40,316 nt of DNA from Acidobacteriota bacterium (GCA_022828085.1 JAJEIY010000064.1:1-40316); one strand, 5' to 3'. Numbered from the stretch's first letter, positions 32,629 to 40,316 are shown. Numbers and translations: made by a program. The notes: generated by a model not told the origin, from the sequence alone.

Positions 32629-32634
32629 TAGAAT
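32629..32634 (+). promoter_or_regulatory. Candidate -10 box of the secreted lectin-like gene
   Basis: TAGAAT in a GC-rich gap, 36 bases before ATG 32671. The same hexamer occurs on the minus strand at 35528-35523, before phhA. A GTGCAG at 32606 is at the right distance for a poor -35. Confidence 0.35.
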
Positions 32635-32670
32635 CGCCATCCCGGCCACCTTGGCCGGAAAGGAGTTCCC

Positions 32671-33336
32671 ATGAAACGCGCGTGTTTCTTTCTGCTTCTG
32701 GCCGCGGCGATTCCGGCTCTCGTCGCTTTCTCGTCCGCCCCCGAGGCGGTTCCCGCCGCCCAGACGGACATGACCTTCTTCCTCACCAGCCGGGGGCCGG
32801 GTGACGGCGCGAACCTCGGCGGACTCGAGGGCGCCGACGCGCACTGCGCCATGCTCGCCGAAGGGGCCGGCGCCGCAGGCGGCCTCACCTGGCGCGCCTA
32901 CCTGAGCACCACCGGCGAAGGCGGCGTGAACGCCAGAGACCGGATCGGCGGCGGGCCCTGGCACAACGCGAACGGGGTCCTGGTGGCGAGCGACGTCGCC
33001 GACCTCCACAGCGAAAACAACCACCTGAGCAAGGAGAACTCGATCACCGAGACGGGTGAGGTCATCAGCGGCCGGGGCGACGACGTCAACCGCCACGACA
33101 TCATCACCGGCTCCACCCCGGACGGGATGGCGGCCATGGGCGACGACGACACCACCTGCTCCAACTGGACGAGCAACTCCTCCGACGGCAGCGCCCTGGT
33201 GGGCCACCACGACCGGGTGGGCGGCGGCGCCAACCCCACGTCCTGGAACGCGTCCCACGGCTCGCGCGGCTGCGGGCAGGAGGACCTTCGGGGCACCGGC
33301 GGGGACGGCCTGTTCTACTGCTTCGCGATGCGCTAA
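32671..33336 (+). CDS. Secreted endostatin/C-type-lectin-like domain protein
   Basis: 221 aa with AAGGAG before ATG 32671. Sec leader residues 1-30 (RACFFLLLAAAIPALVAF...AAQ). The domain starts MTFFLTSRGPGDGANLGGLEGADAHCAMLA and continues TWRAYLSTT, ARDRIGGGPWHNANG, TTCSNWTSNS, VGHHDRVGGG and ends GDGLFYCFAM. The four to five spaced cysteines and WTS/YCFA motifs fit the bacterial proteins related to collagen NC10/endostatin, a C-type lectin fold. The role outside the cell is unknown. Confidence 0.82.
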   Translation: MKRACFFLLLAAAIPALVAFSSAPEAVPAAQTDMTFFLTSRGPGDGANLGGLEGADAHCAMLAEGAGAAGGLTWRAYLSTTGEGGVNARDRIGGGPWHNANGVLVASDVADLHSENNHLSKENSITETGEVISGRGDDVNRHDIITGSTPDGMAAMGDDDTTCSNWTSNSSDGSALVGHHDRVGGGANPTSWNASHGSRGCGQEDLRGTGGDGLFYCFAMR

Positions 33337-33373
33337 CGGTTCACTGGGCGCGCTAGTGTGCGCGCCGCCGCGC

Positions 33374-34639
33374 ATGACCGAACCCAGCTCGCCCGCGAGC
33401 GGCCACGGGCATCTGCTCGAGGCCTTCCAGGAGATCGGGCGAAGCCTCGAAATCGGCCGGACCGCGGACACCATCCTGGCCGGCCTTCGGCATGTGCTTC
33501 CGGGATGCGACCGCGCGACCCTGTGCGCGATCGGACTGGATGGCCGGACGGTGATCTGCCGGAGGGCGCGAGGGCGCGACAGTCTTTCCGCGGAGCCGCC
33601 CGGCGCCGACCTCGGCGGGCTCGCCGAGGACACGATCGCGCGCAGCGTCGTTGACCGTGGCCGGCCCGAACTCATGGAGCTCAGCGCCGAAGCGGCGGCC
33701 TCGGATCCCGACTTGAGCGCAGGCTCGCGTTCCGCGGTGGCGGCGCCGCTCCTCGGGGCCGGCGGGCGGCGGGTCGGAGCCCTGCTCGCGGAGTCGGCGG
33801 ATCCCGGCGCGTTCTCCGAGCGGGACCGGGCGGCGCTGGCCTCCTACGCGGCCGGAGCCGCTCCCGCGCTCGAGCGGATCCTGTTCCACGAGAAAGCGGT
33901 CGAGGGCCGGGAACTCGTCTCCGAGATGGAGGTGGCGGGAAAGGTGCTCCAGGATCTCCTTCCGCACGAGTGCCCGGTGCTGGAGGGGATGGAGGTGGCC
34001 GCGGCCTACGAACCGTGCTCGCAGGTCGGGGGGGACTACTACGACCTGATCCCGCTCGGGGAGGACCGCTGGGGTTTCGCGATGGCCGACGTGGCGGGCA
34101 AGGGCATTCCGGCAGCGCTGCTGGTGGCCGCGCTCCACGCTTCGGTGTTCTCGCTCGCCAAGTCGAGTCTCACGCTCCGCGTCATCGTGGGGCGCACGAA
34201 CCAGTTGCTCTACGAGAGCGTGGGAGAGACCCGTTACGCGACGTTCTTCTTCGGCCTGCTGGACGTTCCGCTACGCCGCCTGATCCACATCAACGCCGGA
34301 CACCCGCCCCCGATCCTGGTCCGGGCGAGCGGCGAGGTCGAGATGATTCATGCCAGCGGGCTGCCGCTCGGGCTCTTCCCGGCGCCCCGCTACTTCGAGG
34401 AGGTCATCCAGCTCGACGAGGGAGACCTGCTCGCGTTCTACACCGACGGGATCACCGAGAGCGCCGACCGGCGGGGGGACCTCTTCGGGAGAGACCGGCT
34501 TGCCGAGGTGCTGCGGCGGGAACGGGACCTGGGAACCCCCGCCGCCGAAGTCTGCGACAGCGTGCTGAAGGCGGCTCGCCGATTCCGGAAGGGCGCTCCC
34601 GACGACGACCAGACGGTGGTCGTCATCAAGGCCGGCTGA
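33374..34639 (+). CDS. SpoIIE/PP2C-type serine phosphatase with N-terminal GAF-like domain
   Basis: 421 aa from ATG 33374, no good ribosome site. Residues about 10-175 look like a GAF sensor (EIGRSLEIGRTADTILAGLRHVLPGCDRATL...AAPLLGAGGRRVGALLAES). A short helix links it to the PP2C domain: VGGDYYDLIPLGEDRWGFAMADVAGKGIPAAL (metal Asp residues), INAGHPPPIL, FYTDGITES and DDDQTVVVI. RsbU-like phosphatases dephosphorylate anti-sigma antagonists, and no such partner is nearby. The signal sensed by the GAF part is unknown. Confidence 0.93.
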   Translation: MTEPSSPASGHGHLLEAFQEIGRSLEIGRTADTILAGLRHVLPGCDRATLCAIGLDGRTVICRRARGRDSLSAEPPGADLGGLAEDTIARSVVDRGRPELMELSAEAAASDPDLSAGSRSAVAAPLLGAGGRRVGALLAESADPGAFSERDRAALASYAAGAAPALERILFHEKAVEGRELVSEMEVAGKVLQDLLPHECPVLEGMEVAAAYEPCSQVGGDYYDLIPLGEDRWGFAMADVAGKGIPAALLVAALHASVFSLAKSSLTLRVIVGRTNQLLYESVGETRYATFFFGLLDVPLRRLIHINAGHPPPILVRASGEVEMIHASGLPLGLFPAPRYFEEVIQLDEGDLLAFYTDGITESADRRGDLFGRDRLAEVLRRERDLGTPAAEVCDSVLKAARRFRKGAPDDDQTVVVIKAG

Positions 34640-34648
34640 ATCCGGCGT

Positions 34649-35512
34649 TCAGTCGGAGAAGTCGCTCAGGAACTCGGTGACCGCTTCGTGCATCGCGCCG
34701 AAGCTGGGCGCGACGAAGTAGTACGGCTGGAAGTCGGTGGGGTCGTAGGGAGTGTCGGCCATCGTCCGGCAGTCGAACCGCCGGAGTTCCGCGTCCCGGA
34801 GACGATCCATTTCGCCAACGGAAGACAGGAGCCCCGCACCGTAGGCCTTGGGGATGCCGTTTTCGATCGCCGCCCCGAACTCCAGGGTGAACCAGTAGAG
34901 GCGGGCGATCCGCTCGACGTCCTCGTCGCTCGCCACCCGCGCGGCGCGGCCGAAATGGGAGCTCAGTCCGCAGTAGAGGGGATGGGCGAAGGAGGCCGCG
35001 TGGCCGACGAGTTCGTGGATCACGTCCGGTTCGGGGGTGTAGAGCGGGCGGCTCGCATGCCGGATGTACTGGGTCGCCAGGAAAATCCGGTCGGCAAGGA
35101 ACGACAGGAATGCCCGCGCGGTCACGAGACCGGCAACCGGGAGCATGCGGAACCCGGTCAGCGGCCGGATGCGGGCGTTCACGTCCTCGAGCTGCGGGAT
35201 CCGGGTGCGGTCGAGCGCTACCGTGTCCACGCACTCGAGGTACTCGGCGCAGGCGAAGTCCCGGTGCCGCGGGTCCAGAAGTTCCCGGACGTGCTTCCAG
35301 ACGGCATGCTCCTCGCCGGTATAGGTGACGGTCGGGGCCGGGTCCCCCGAGACGTAGTCGAAGGCGAGCCTGGCGATGTCGTTCCGGCGGGCGCGATACA
35401 GCGGATCCCGGAAGCCGGGATGATCGGGATCGAGCGGAACGAGTTCCGGGCTGCCGCCGGCGCCCGGCCGCACCTCGTCGGCGAGCGTGTCGAGCAGGAC
35501 GTTGTCGGACAT
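34649..35512 (-). CDS. phhA: Phenylalanine-4-hydroxylase
   Basis: 287 aa, the usual bacterial single-domain size. Iron ligands are visible: His166 and His171 in HELVGHAASF, and Glu211 in YWFTLEFG. Other motifs are TGFRMLPVAGLV, YIRHASRPLYTPEPDVIHE and the C-terminal YDPTDFQPYYFV. It converts phenylalanine to tyrosine with tetrahydropterin and O2, implying an aerobic or microaerobic life. It lies 33 bases after the NhaC-family gene on the same strand. A TAGAAT box at 35528-35523 could give it its own transcript. Confidence 0.95.
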   Translation of the reverse strand: MSDNVLLDTLADEVRPGAGGSPELVPLDPDHPGFRDPLYRARRNDIARLAFDYVSGDPAPTVTYTGEEHAVWKHVRELLDPRHRDFACAEYLECVDTVALDRTRIPQLEDVNARIRPLTGFRMLPVAGLVTARAFLSFLADRIFLATQYIRHASRPLYTPEPDVIHELVGHAASFAHPLYCGLSSHFGRAARVASDEDVERIARLYWFTLEFGAAIENGIPKAYGAGLLSSVGEMDRLRDAELRRFDCRTMADTPYDPTDFQPYYFVAPSFGAMHEAVTEFLSDFSD

Positions 35513-35522
35513 GGGGCGGGCG

Positions 35523-35528
35523 ATTCTA
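35523..35528 (-). promoter_or_regulatory. Candidate -10 box of phhA
   Basis: TAGAAT on the minus strand, 10 bases before ATG 35512. That is short for a leader, so this is tentative. It may instead reflect chance in the transporter-phhA gap. Confidence 0.2.
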
Positions 35529-35545
35529 GTGGGGCGTTGCCGCCG

Positions 35546-36955
35546 TCAGGAAGCCAGCCCGGCGGCCGCGAACAGGACCGTGGCGGCGACGCCGCCCAGC
35601 ACCGCGTAGGGAAGCTGGGTGTTCACGTGGTCCACGAGATCGGAACCGGACGCCATGGAAGCGATGATCGTGGTGTCGGAGATCGGGGAGCAGTGATCGC
35701 CGAAGATGCCGCCCGAGAGGACCGCCCCCACCACCAGGGGAAGGTCGAGGCCGAGCACGGCGGCGGCCGGAACGGCGATGGGGAGCATGATGGCGAACGT
35801 GCCCCATGACGTCCCGGTGGAGAACGCGACGACCGAAGTCACCAGGAACAGGACGGCCGGGACGAGCCAGGCCGGCATCGCGGCCTCGGCGACTCCCGCC
35901 AGATAGACGCCCGTGCCCAGATCGCGCGCCACCGCCGAGATGGCGAAAGAGACCAGCAGAACGGTGACCACCGGCACCATCCCGCCCGCGCCCTGCAGCA
36001 CGAGATCCATCGTTTTCGATACCCGGAGTACGCGCTGGAACATCCCCATCGCCGCCGCGGTCACCACCGCCGCCAGCACGGCCCAGAGTACGGACGTGCC
36101 TCCGCTTCCCTCCAGGAGGTTCCCCTCTCCGGTGATCCACAACCCCACGAAGATCATGATCAGCAGCACGGCGAGGGGCACGACCATGTTCCGGGCCCGA
36201 TCGGGCACTCCCGGGCCGGGAGGAAGGGCGAGGACGTCCGTGGAAACGAGCGGGCGGGCGCCCTCCCGGATGACCTGCCCCGTTTCGCGCGCCCGCCGTT
36301 CGGCACGCGCCATGGGGCCGAAGTCCCGTCCCGACAGGCCGAAGTAGAAGGCCAGTCCCAGAGCGGCCAGCGAGTAGAAGTTGAGGGGGATGCTCGCAAC
36401 CAGCACCGAGACGCCGCTCTCGATGCCGAGAGTCGCCAGGATCGTGATGATCAGCGCCCCCCACCCGTTCATCGGGAGCAGGATGCAGACCGGCGCCGAG
36501 GTCGAATCGGTCAGGTAGGCCAGCTTCTCGCGGGAAAGCCGGAAGCGGTCGAAGAGCGGGCGCGCCACCGTGCCGCTCACCAGGCAAGTGATGCTCGACT
36601 CGACGAAGATGCCCAGCCCGAGCAACAGTGCGAGCGCCTGCGCCCCCCGCGGACCCGCGACCAGGCGCCGCTCCGTGACCCATTTCACGAAGCCGGTGAC
36701 CCCACCCGTGAACCCGATGAGCGCCAGCACGCTGCCGACCAGCGTGCTGAACAACAGGATGGACGGGTTGTCCGCGAACGCGACGGTGATCCGCGTCACC
36801 GTGCCGGCGAGCGCGGCGAAGACGTTCCCGCCTCCGAGCACCAGCTCCCCGAACAGGACCCCGGCGAGCAGGGCGAGCACCGCCTGGCGGGTCGCCAGGG
36901 CGACCAGGATCGCGAGGATCGGCGGGAGGACGCTGAGAAAGCCGGGGTCTTCCAA
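35546..36955 (-). CDS. NhaC-family Na+/H+ antiporter-like transporter
   Basis: 469 aa from TTG 36955, the only start in reach, since no ATG or GTG is in frame upstream. About eleven hydrophobic helices. GIFVESSITCLVSGTVARPLFDRFRLSREKLAYLTDSTSAPVCILLPMNGWGA and FSTGTSWGTFAIMLPIAVP...AVLSGGIFGDHCSPISDTTI are the paired signatures of the NhaC superfamily. Members exchange Na+ for H+ or for organic acids and amino acids. Placement directly upstream of phhA raises the possibility of aromatic amino acid transport, which is inference only. Confidence 0.88.
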   Translation of the reverse strand: MEDPGFLSVLPPILAILVALATRQAVLALLAGVLFGELVLGGGNVFAALAGTVTRITVAFADNPSILLFSTLVGSVLALIGFTGGVTGFVKWVTERRLVAGPRGAQALALLLGLGIFVESSITCLVSGTVARPLFDRFRLSREKLAYLTDSTSAPVCILLPMNGWGALIITILATLGIESGVSVLVASIPLNFYSLAALGLAFYFGLSGRDFGPMARAERRARETGQVIREGARPLVSTDVLALPPGPGVPDRARNMVVPLAVLLIMIFVGLWITGEGNLLEGSGGTSVLWAVLAAVVTAAAMGMFQRVLRVSKTMDLVLQGAGGMVPVVTVLLVSFAISAVARDLGTGVYLAGVAEAAMPAWLVPAVLFLVTSVVAFSTGTSWGTFAIMLPIAVPAAAVLGLDLPLVVGAVLSGGIFGDHCSPISDTTIIASMASGSDLVDHVNTQLPYAVLGGVAATVLFAAAGLAS

Positions 36956-37019
36956 GCTCGTGAACCGTGTGGGCGGCCCCTATCGTTGCACATCCGGGGG
37001 GCGCCCCCGTTTCGGGCTG

Positions 37020-37025
37020 TAGACT
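37020..37025 (+). promoter_or_regulatory. Candidate -10 box of the RNase D gene
   Basis: TAGACT, 63 bases before TTG 37089, in the divergent gap shared with the NhaC-family gene. No -35 at a suitable distance. TTGCAC at 36986 is too far. Confidence 0.25.
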
Positions 37026-37088
37026 TCCAGCCAGGTGATCCCGGGCGCGCGCCCGGCGCCCGTGGGGAAGGACAAGCTACGGAGAGCC

Positions 37089-38534
37089 TTGGAAGAACAC
37101 AGCAAGTTCCGGAACAGAACCCGGGGCGACGGGTCCGGCGCCCGAGGCTCGGCGGCAGTGGCCGTCCGCGAGCGATCCGCGGGGGACGGTGCGAAGCCGC
37201 CGTCGCGCCGGGGCCCCCGTGAGGCCCCCGGAGCGACGACCCCTTCGCCCGCGGAGATCGGCGGAGTCCGGATCGTCCAGGATCAGGAGGGGCTCGAGGC
37301 GCTGGTGGCGGACCTGCGGGCCGCCGGCGAATTCGCCCTCGACACCGAGTTCATCCCGGAGAACCGGCTGTTCCCGGAACTCGGACTGATCCAGGTGGCG
37401 GCTCCGGGCGTGGAGGCCGTGATCGATCCGCTCGAGGTGAAGAAGCTCGACCCGCTCCTTGCGCTCATCCCGGATCCCGGCGTCCTCAAGGTCGTTCATT
37501 CCGGCAAGCACGACTTCGACATTTTCTACGGGCTCTCCTCCGTGGTCCCGAAGAACGTCTTCGACACCCAGATTGCCGCCGCCGTGATCGGGCACGGGAA
37601 GAAGGTCCAGATCGCCCTGCGGACGCTGGTTGCCGGCTTCGTGGGGCGGGAGCTGTCCAAGCAGGAGCAGATGTCCAACTGGCTGCGGCGTCCGCTCACC
37701 CCCCGCCAGGTGGAGTACGCGATCGCGGACGTGCGCTACCTGCTGCCGCTGCGGAACAAGCTCACCGAGCGGGCGAAGGCGCTCCGGCGTCTGGACTGGC
37801 TCCGCGAGGAGATGGTTCCGCTTACCGAGGAGGACTCCTACCGGATGCCTCCCGCCGAGGAGTGCTATCGCGCCCTCGACAGCCCGAGCCTCACCCCGTC
37901 GCAGCGCGGTTCGCTGCGGGAGCTGGCGGCCTGGCGAGAGCGGCGGGCCCGGGCTTCGAACCGTCCCCGGGGATGGATCCTGAAGGACGGAGCGGTGCGC
38001 GACCTCGCGCGGCGCCAACCCCGGAACCGGGAGCAGTTGCTCGCCCCCTACGAATCGGTGGCCGGCCGTCCCCCGAAGGGCGACCCGAAGACCATCCAGC
38101 AGATCCGCGCGGTGCTGCAGAAGAACCCGGACGCGATCCTCCGGCTGCTCGGCGCCGGCGCCCGAAAACCGGTTCCCTTCACGGGAAAGGGGAAGAAAGA
38201 ACGCCGGCCGGCGCCCGAGTCGCTGGCGCTGCTGCTGGAGACCTGGCTGAAGCTGCGCGCCAGCGAACACGGGGTCGCCCCTGAACTTCTGGCGACCCAG
38301 GAGGAACTGCGCGCCATCGTCGCGGCCTACCCGAAGGAAGCCGAGGACGCCCGGCCTCTCAAGGGGTACCGGCGGCGCATCCTGGGGGAGGACCTGCTGC
38401 TCATCCTCTCCGGCGAGGCGGTCATCCAGGTCGGGGCGAACGGCCGCAAGAGCGGCGGGCAGCCACCGATCCGGCTCGCGCGTCTCGGCCGCCTGGGGCG
38501 GTTCGTCCTCCGCGACTCGGCTCCGAAGAACTGA
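37089..38534 (+). CDS. rnd: Ribonuclease D-like 3'-5' exonuclease with HRDC domain
   Basis: 481 aa if it starts at TTG 37089, which has GGAGAG just upstream. GTG 37035, 37062 and 37158 are also in frame, so the start is uncertain. The DEDDy exonuclease motifs are FALDTEF (Asp, Glu), HSGKHDFDIF (Asp) and YAIADVRYLLPL (Tyr, Asp). LRELAAWRERRARASNRPRGWILKDGAVRDLARRQP is the HRDC domain. It trims tRNA and other RNA 3' ends. Compared with E. coli RNase D (about 375 aa) it has a basic, Gly/Ala-rich N-terminal tail of about 55 residues and an extra C-terminal part, both of unknown use. Confidence 0.9.
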   Translation: MEEHSKFRNRTRGDGSGARGSAAVAVRERSAGDGAKPPSRRGPREAPGATTPSPAEIGGVRIVQDQEGLEALVADLRAAGEFALDTEFIPENRLFPELGLIQVAAPGVEAVIDPLEVKKLDPLLALIPDPGVLKVVHSGKHDFDIFYGLSSVVPKNVFDTQIAAAVIGHGKKVQIALRTLVAGFVGRELSKQEQMSNWLRRPLTPRQVEYAIADVRYLLPLRNKLTERAKALRRLDWLREEMVPLTEEDSYRMPPAEECYRALDSPSLTPSQRGSLRELAAWRERRARASNRPRGWILKDGAVRDLARRQPRNREQLLAPYESVAGRPPKGDPKTIQQIRAVLQKNPDAILRLLGAGARKPVPFTGKGKKERRPAPESLALLLETWLKLRASEHGVAPELLATQEELRAIVAAYPKEAEDARPLKGYRRRILGEDLLLILSGEAVIQVGANGRKSGGQPPIRLARLGRLGRFVLRDSAPKN

Positions 38535-38551
38535 AACCGTGGCGGGCCGGG

Positions 38552-38557
38552 TAGAGT
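38552..38557 (+). promoter_or_regulatory. Candidate -10 box of the symporter gene
   Basis: TAGAGT, 103 bases before ATG 38661, in a GC-rich gap. No -35 recognised. Confidence 0.25.
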
Positions 38558-38660
38558 CTCCGGCTCGGGCTCTGCCGGCAGGTGGGTCCGGAACCTGCTG
38601 CCCGGGTCGATGCGGTGGGAGCCCCGGTTCCGGGGCACCACGAAAGGACGCGCATATCCC

Positions 38661-39968
38661 ATGAAGAACACTCCCTGGTATCGGAAACTCTGGGTGCAGA
38701 TCGTTCTCGGTCTCGCCCTCGGCGTCATCTACGGAGTCGTCGCCGCCGCCAACGGCTGGGGCGAGTTCACCGACGACTGGATCTCGCCGTTCGGAGACGT
38801 CTTCTTCAACGGGCTCCAGTTGATCGCGGTGCCGCTGGTCATCGCGTCGCTGGTCATCGGCGTGGCCTCGCTCAGCGACATGCGCAAGGTCAGCCGGATC
38901 GGCGGCAAGACCATCGTCATCTACGTGGCCACCACCGCGCTCGCGGTGTGCATCGGACTCGGTTACGCCAACCTGGTCCGTCCCGGCGACTACGTGCCGG
39001 AGGCCCTGCGCGGCGAACTGGCGACGCAGTACGAGGAAGCGGCGGCGAACCGCCAGGGAGCCGCGGCAGCGATGATGGAGGAGCGCGGCCCCCTCAGCAT
39101 CCTCCAGGACATCGTGCCGAACAACGTCGTCTCCTCGACGTCGAGCAACCGGAACATGCTCCAGGTGGTCTTCCTGGCGCTGATGTTCGGGATCGCGCTC
39201 CTCCGCATCCCGAAGGAGAAGGGCGCTCCGCTGCTCGCCTTCTTCCAGGGACTCGAGGCGGTGGTCGTCGAGTTCGTCGGGATCGTGATGAAGGTCGCGC
39301 CGCTCGGGGTGTTCGCCCTGATCGCGCGGGCGATCACGGGGATGGCCGGAGACGACCCGCAGCAGGTGGCGCAGCTCCTCGGGGCGCTCGGCTTCTACTG
39401 CCTCGTGGTGATCGGGGGCCTCGCCACCCAGATGCTCGTGGTCTATCCGCTGATCCTCAAGTTCCTCACTCCCATCCGCTGGCGGCGCTTCTTCCCGGCG
39501 GCCGCCCAGGTGCAGCTCGTGGCCTTCTCAACCAGTTCGAGCGGCGCCACCCTGCCCGTGACCATGGACCGGGCCCAGCGCGACCTCGGGGTCTCCGAAG
39601 AGGTCTCGTCCTTCGTCCTGCCGCTCGGGGCCACCATCAACATGGACGGGACGGCGCTCTACCAAGCCGTCGCGGCGCTCTTCATCGCCCAGTCGCTCGG
39701 GCTCTCCGTCGGACTCGAAGGTCAGCTCACCATCGTCCTGACCGCGGTGCTGGTCTCCATCGGGACCGCCGCCGTCCCCGGCGCCGGCATCATCATGCTG
39801 GTCATCATCCTGCAGGCGATCGGGGTGCCCGCCGAGGGCGTGGCCCTCATCCTGGGAGTGGACCGGGTCCTGGACATGATCCGCACGGCGACGAACGTCA
39901 CCGGGGACCTCACGGTCGCCTCGGCGGTCGCGGCGTCGGAGGGACAGCTGAGCGACGTCGCGCGGTAG
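38661..39968 (+). CDS. Dicarboxylate/glutamate:cation symporter (SDF/DAACS family)
   Basis: 435 aa from ATG 38661, with AGGA 12 bases before it. Eight membrane helices and two hairpins as usual. Family motifs: STSSSGATLPVTM (HP1), LGATINMDGTALYQAVAALFIAQ (TM7), and VPGAGIIMLVIILQAIGVP (HP2), plus the LGVDRVLDMIRTATNVTGD motif of TM8 with the substrate-binding Asp, Arg and Asn. An Arg in this last motif (MIRT) favours acidic substrates such as glutamate, aspartate or C4-dicarboxylates, co-transported with Na+ or H+. A glutamine/glutamate-rich insert follows TM3 (about residues 125-150). Confidence 0.94.
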   Translation: MKNTPWYRKLWVQIVLGLALGVIYGVVAAANGWGEFTDDWISPFGDVFFNGLQLIAVPLVIASLVIGVASLSDMRKVSRIGGKTIVIYVATTALAVCIGLGYANLVRPGDYVPEALRGELATQYEEAAANRQGAAAAMMEERGPLSILQDIVPNNVVSSTSSNRNMLQVVFLALMFGIALLRIPKEKGAPLLAFFQGLEAVVVEFVGIVMKVAPLGVFALIARAITGMAGDDPQQVAQLLGALGFYCLVVIGGLATQMLVVYPLILKFLTPIRWRRFFPAAAQVQLVAFSTSSSGATLPVTMDRAQRDLGVSEEVSSFVLPLGATINMDGTALYQAVAALFIAQSLGLSVGLEGQLTIVLTAVLVSIGTAAVPGAGIIMLVIILQAIGVPAEGVALILGVDRVLDMIRTATNVTGDLTVASAVAASEGQLSDVAR

Positions 39969-39971
39969 GAA

Positions 39972-40182
39972 CGCCAGGAGCGCCGGCCTCCGGCCGGCAT
40001 CGCCCGCGCAGCGGGCGAAACTCCAGGGCTTCATTTGGCCGCATGGCACCCTCGCCGAAGGGAAAGGCGCGGCGACAGCGGCGCGCGCGTACTCCGCTTC
40101 GCCGTCTTCGTTTCGGGTTCTCGCAACGGGGCGCCCATGGCGCCGGGAGTTTCGCGGCCGGCGGCCGCGATGCCAGTCTGAA
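39972..40182. repeat. REPIN-like inverted pair of class 2 palindromes (right copy truncated)
   Basis: The left copy holds GCCGGCC/GGCCGGC around TCC (39982-39998), then CGCCCGC/GCGGGCG around GCA (40001-40017), and ends GAAACTCC. The right copy, inverted, begins GGAGTTTCG and holds CGCGGCC/GGCCGCG around GGC (40153-40169). It then has only the left half of the second hairpin (GCCAGTCTGAA) before breaking off at about 40182. Beyond it, to 40316, the sequence is less GC-rich and shows no complete gene. The 348 bases after the symporter stop hold this pair and a possible gene start at the edge. Confidence 0.7.
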
Positions 40183-40275
40183 CCCGACTTCGCCACTTTG
40201 GACGTATCGGGATCTGCAAGCCGTTGACAGGTCGCCTGTTAGAAGAACGGGCGCCGGCAGCTTGGCACTACGTTT

Positions 40276-40316
40276 GTGTGTCTTGTTCTGATCTTCGCCG
40301 GGTGCGGCGCCGGTGA
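40276..40316 (+). CDS. Possible start of a lipoprotein gene, cut by the window edge
   Basis: The frame from GTG 40276 reads MCLVLIFAGCGAG to the end, with FAGC looking like a lipobox. The frame is open back to 40243 and would add KNGRRQLGTTF, a fitting basic n-region, but it contains no start codon there. No ribosome site was seen. This may be a gene whose beginning was damaged by repeat insertion, or chance. Confidence 0.2.
   Translation, partial: MCLVLIFAGCGAG

Noticed and set aside
40224..40229. TTGACA as a consensus -35 box at the right edge
   Set aside because: No -10 hexamer lies 16-18 bases downstream, and the sequence there is GC-rich.
1..40316. tRNA genes, rRNA genes or CRISPR arrays
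   Set aside because: Gaps were read for cloverleaf-like segments with TTCGA loops and for regularly spaced direct repeats, and none was seen. The repeats present are inverted and irregularly spaced.

Overview
The window is GC-rich bacterial chromosome (roughly 70% GC by eye), densely packed with about 38 protein genes on both strands. Many neighbours overlap by 4 bases (ATGA, GTGA, TTGA). GTG and TTG starts are common. No rRNA, tRNA, CRISPR array, integrase or transposase gene was seen. The gene mix (secreted S9 peptidase, N-acyl-D-amino-acid deacylase, PQQ-type propeller, DUF3014 protein, MoxR/DUF58/BatA block, MetX/MetY with a CoA-binding protein, and a selenocysteine-containing ArsC-like protein) suggests a free-living heterotroph. 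Acidobacteriota is the best guess. Myxococcota, Gemmatimonadota or a high-GC proteobacterium cannot be excluded from sequence alone.

Layout. 1-104: two REP-like palindromes. 105-5327 (minus): a lipoprotein/membrane-protein pair of unknown role, then a cupin and an S9 peptidase that overlap by 4 bases. 5519-5905: VOC-fold protein. 5995-6200: REPIN-like element. 6240-7114 (minus): a secreted protein coupled to an ArsC-like gene that is best read through an in-frame UGA as selenocysteine. 7172-8758 (minus) and 8837-10317 (plus): D-aminoacylase divergent from a PQQ propeller and an orphan RHH antitoxin. 10435-17181 (minus): DUF4175-like, MoxR, DUF58, BatA-like and gltX in one run. 17284-19782 (minus): BNR propeller, MoaD-like protein and DUF3014 protein, with a strongly structured intergenic region. 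20029-24474 (plus): a sulfur/methionine run (small membrane protein, msrB, TauE, metX, metY, CoA-binding). 24541-24712: second REPIN-like element. 24789-28522: PmtA-like methyltransferase, mnmA (minus), MOSC, CCA-adding enzyme. 28521-28703: MITE-like element. 28708-34639 (plus): PLP lyase, SixA-like phosphatase, YkvI-like permease, DUF4143 ATPase, endostatin/lectin-like secreted protein, SpoIIE phosphatase. 34649-36955 (minus): NhaC-family transporter and phenylalanine hydroxylase. 37089-39968 (plus): RNase D and a dicarboxylate/glutamate symporter. 39972-40182: a third inverted REP pair.

The most interesting item is the selenoprotein gene at 6240-6632. A perfect AGGAGG and a GTG start coupled to the previous stop lead through 16 codons to UGA, which sits where the first redox cysteine of a CxxC would be. 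A 10-bp stem-loop follows at the distance expected for a bacterial SECIS. The second theme is a family of composite palindromic repeats. Their outer hairpins differ in sequence from copy to copy but keep base pairing, and they often occur as inverted pairs.
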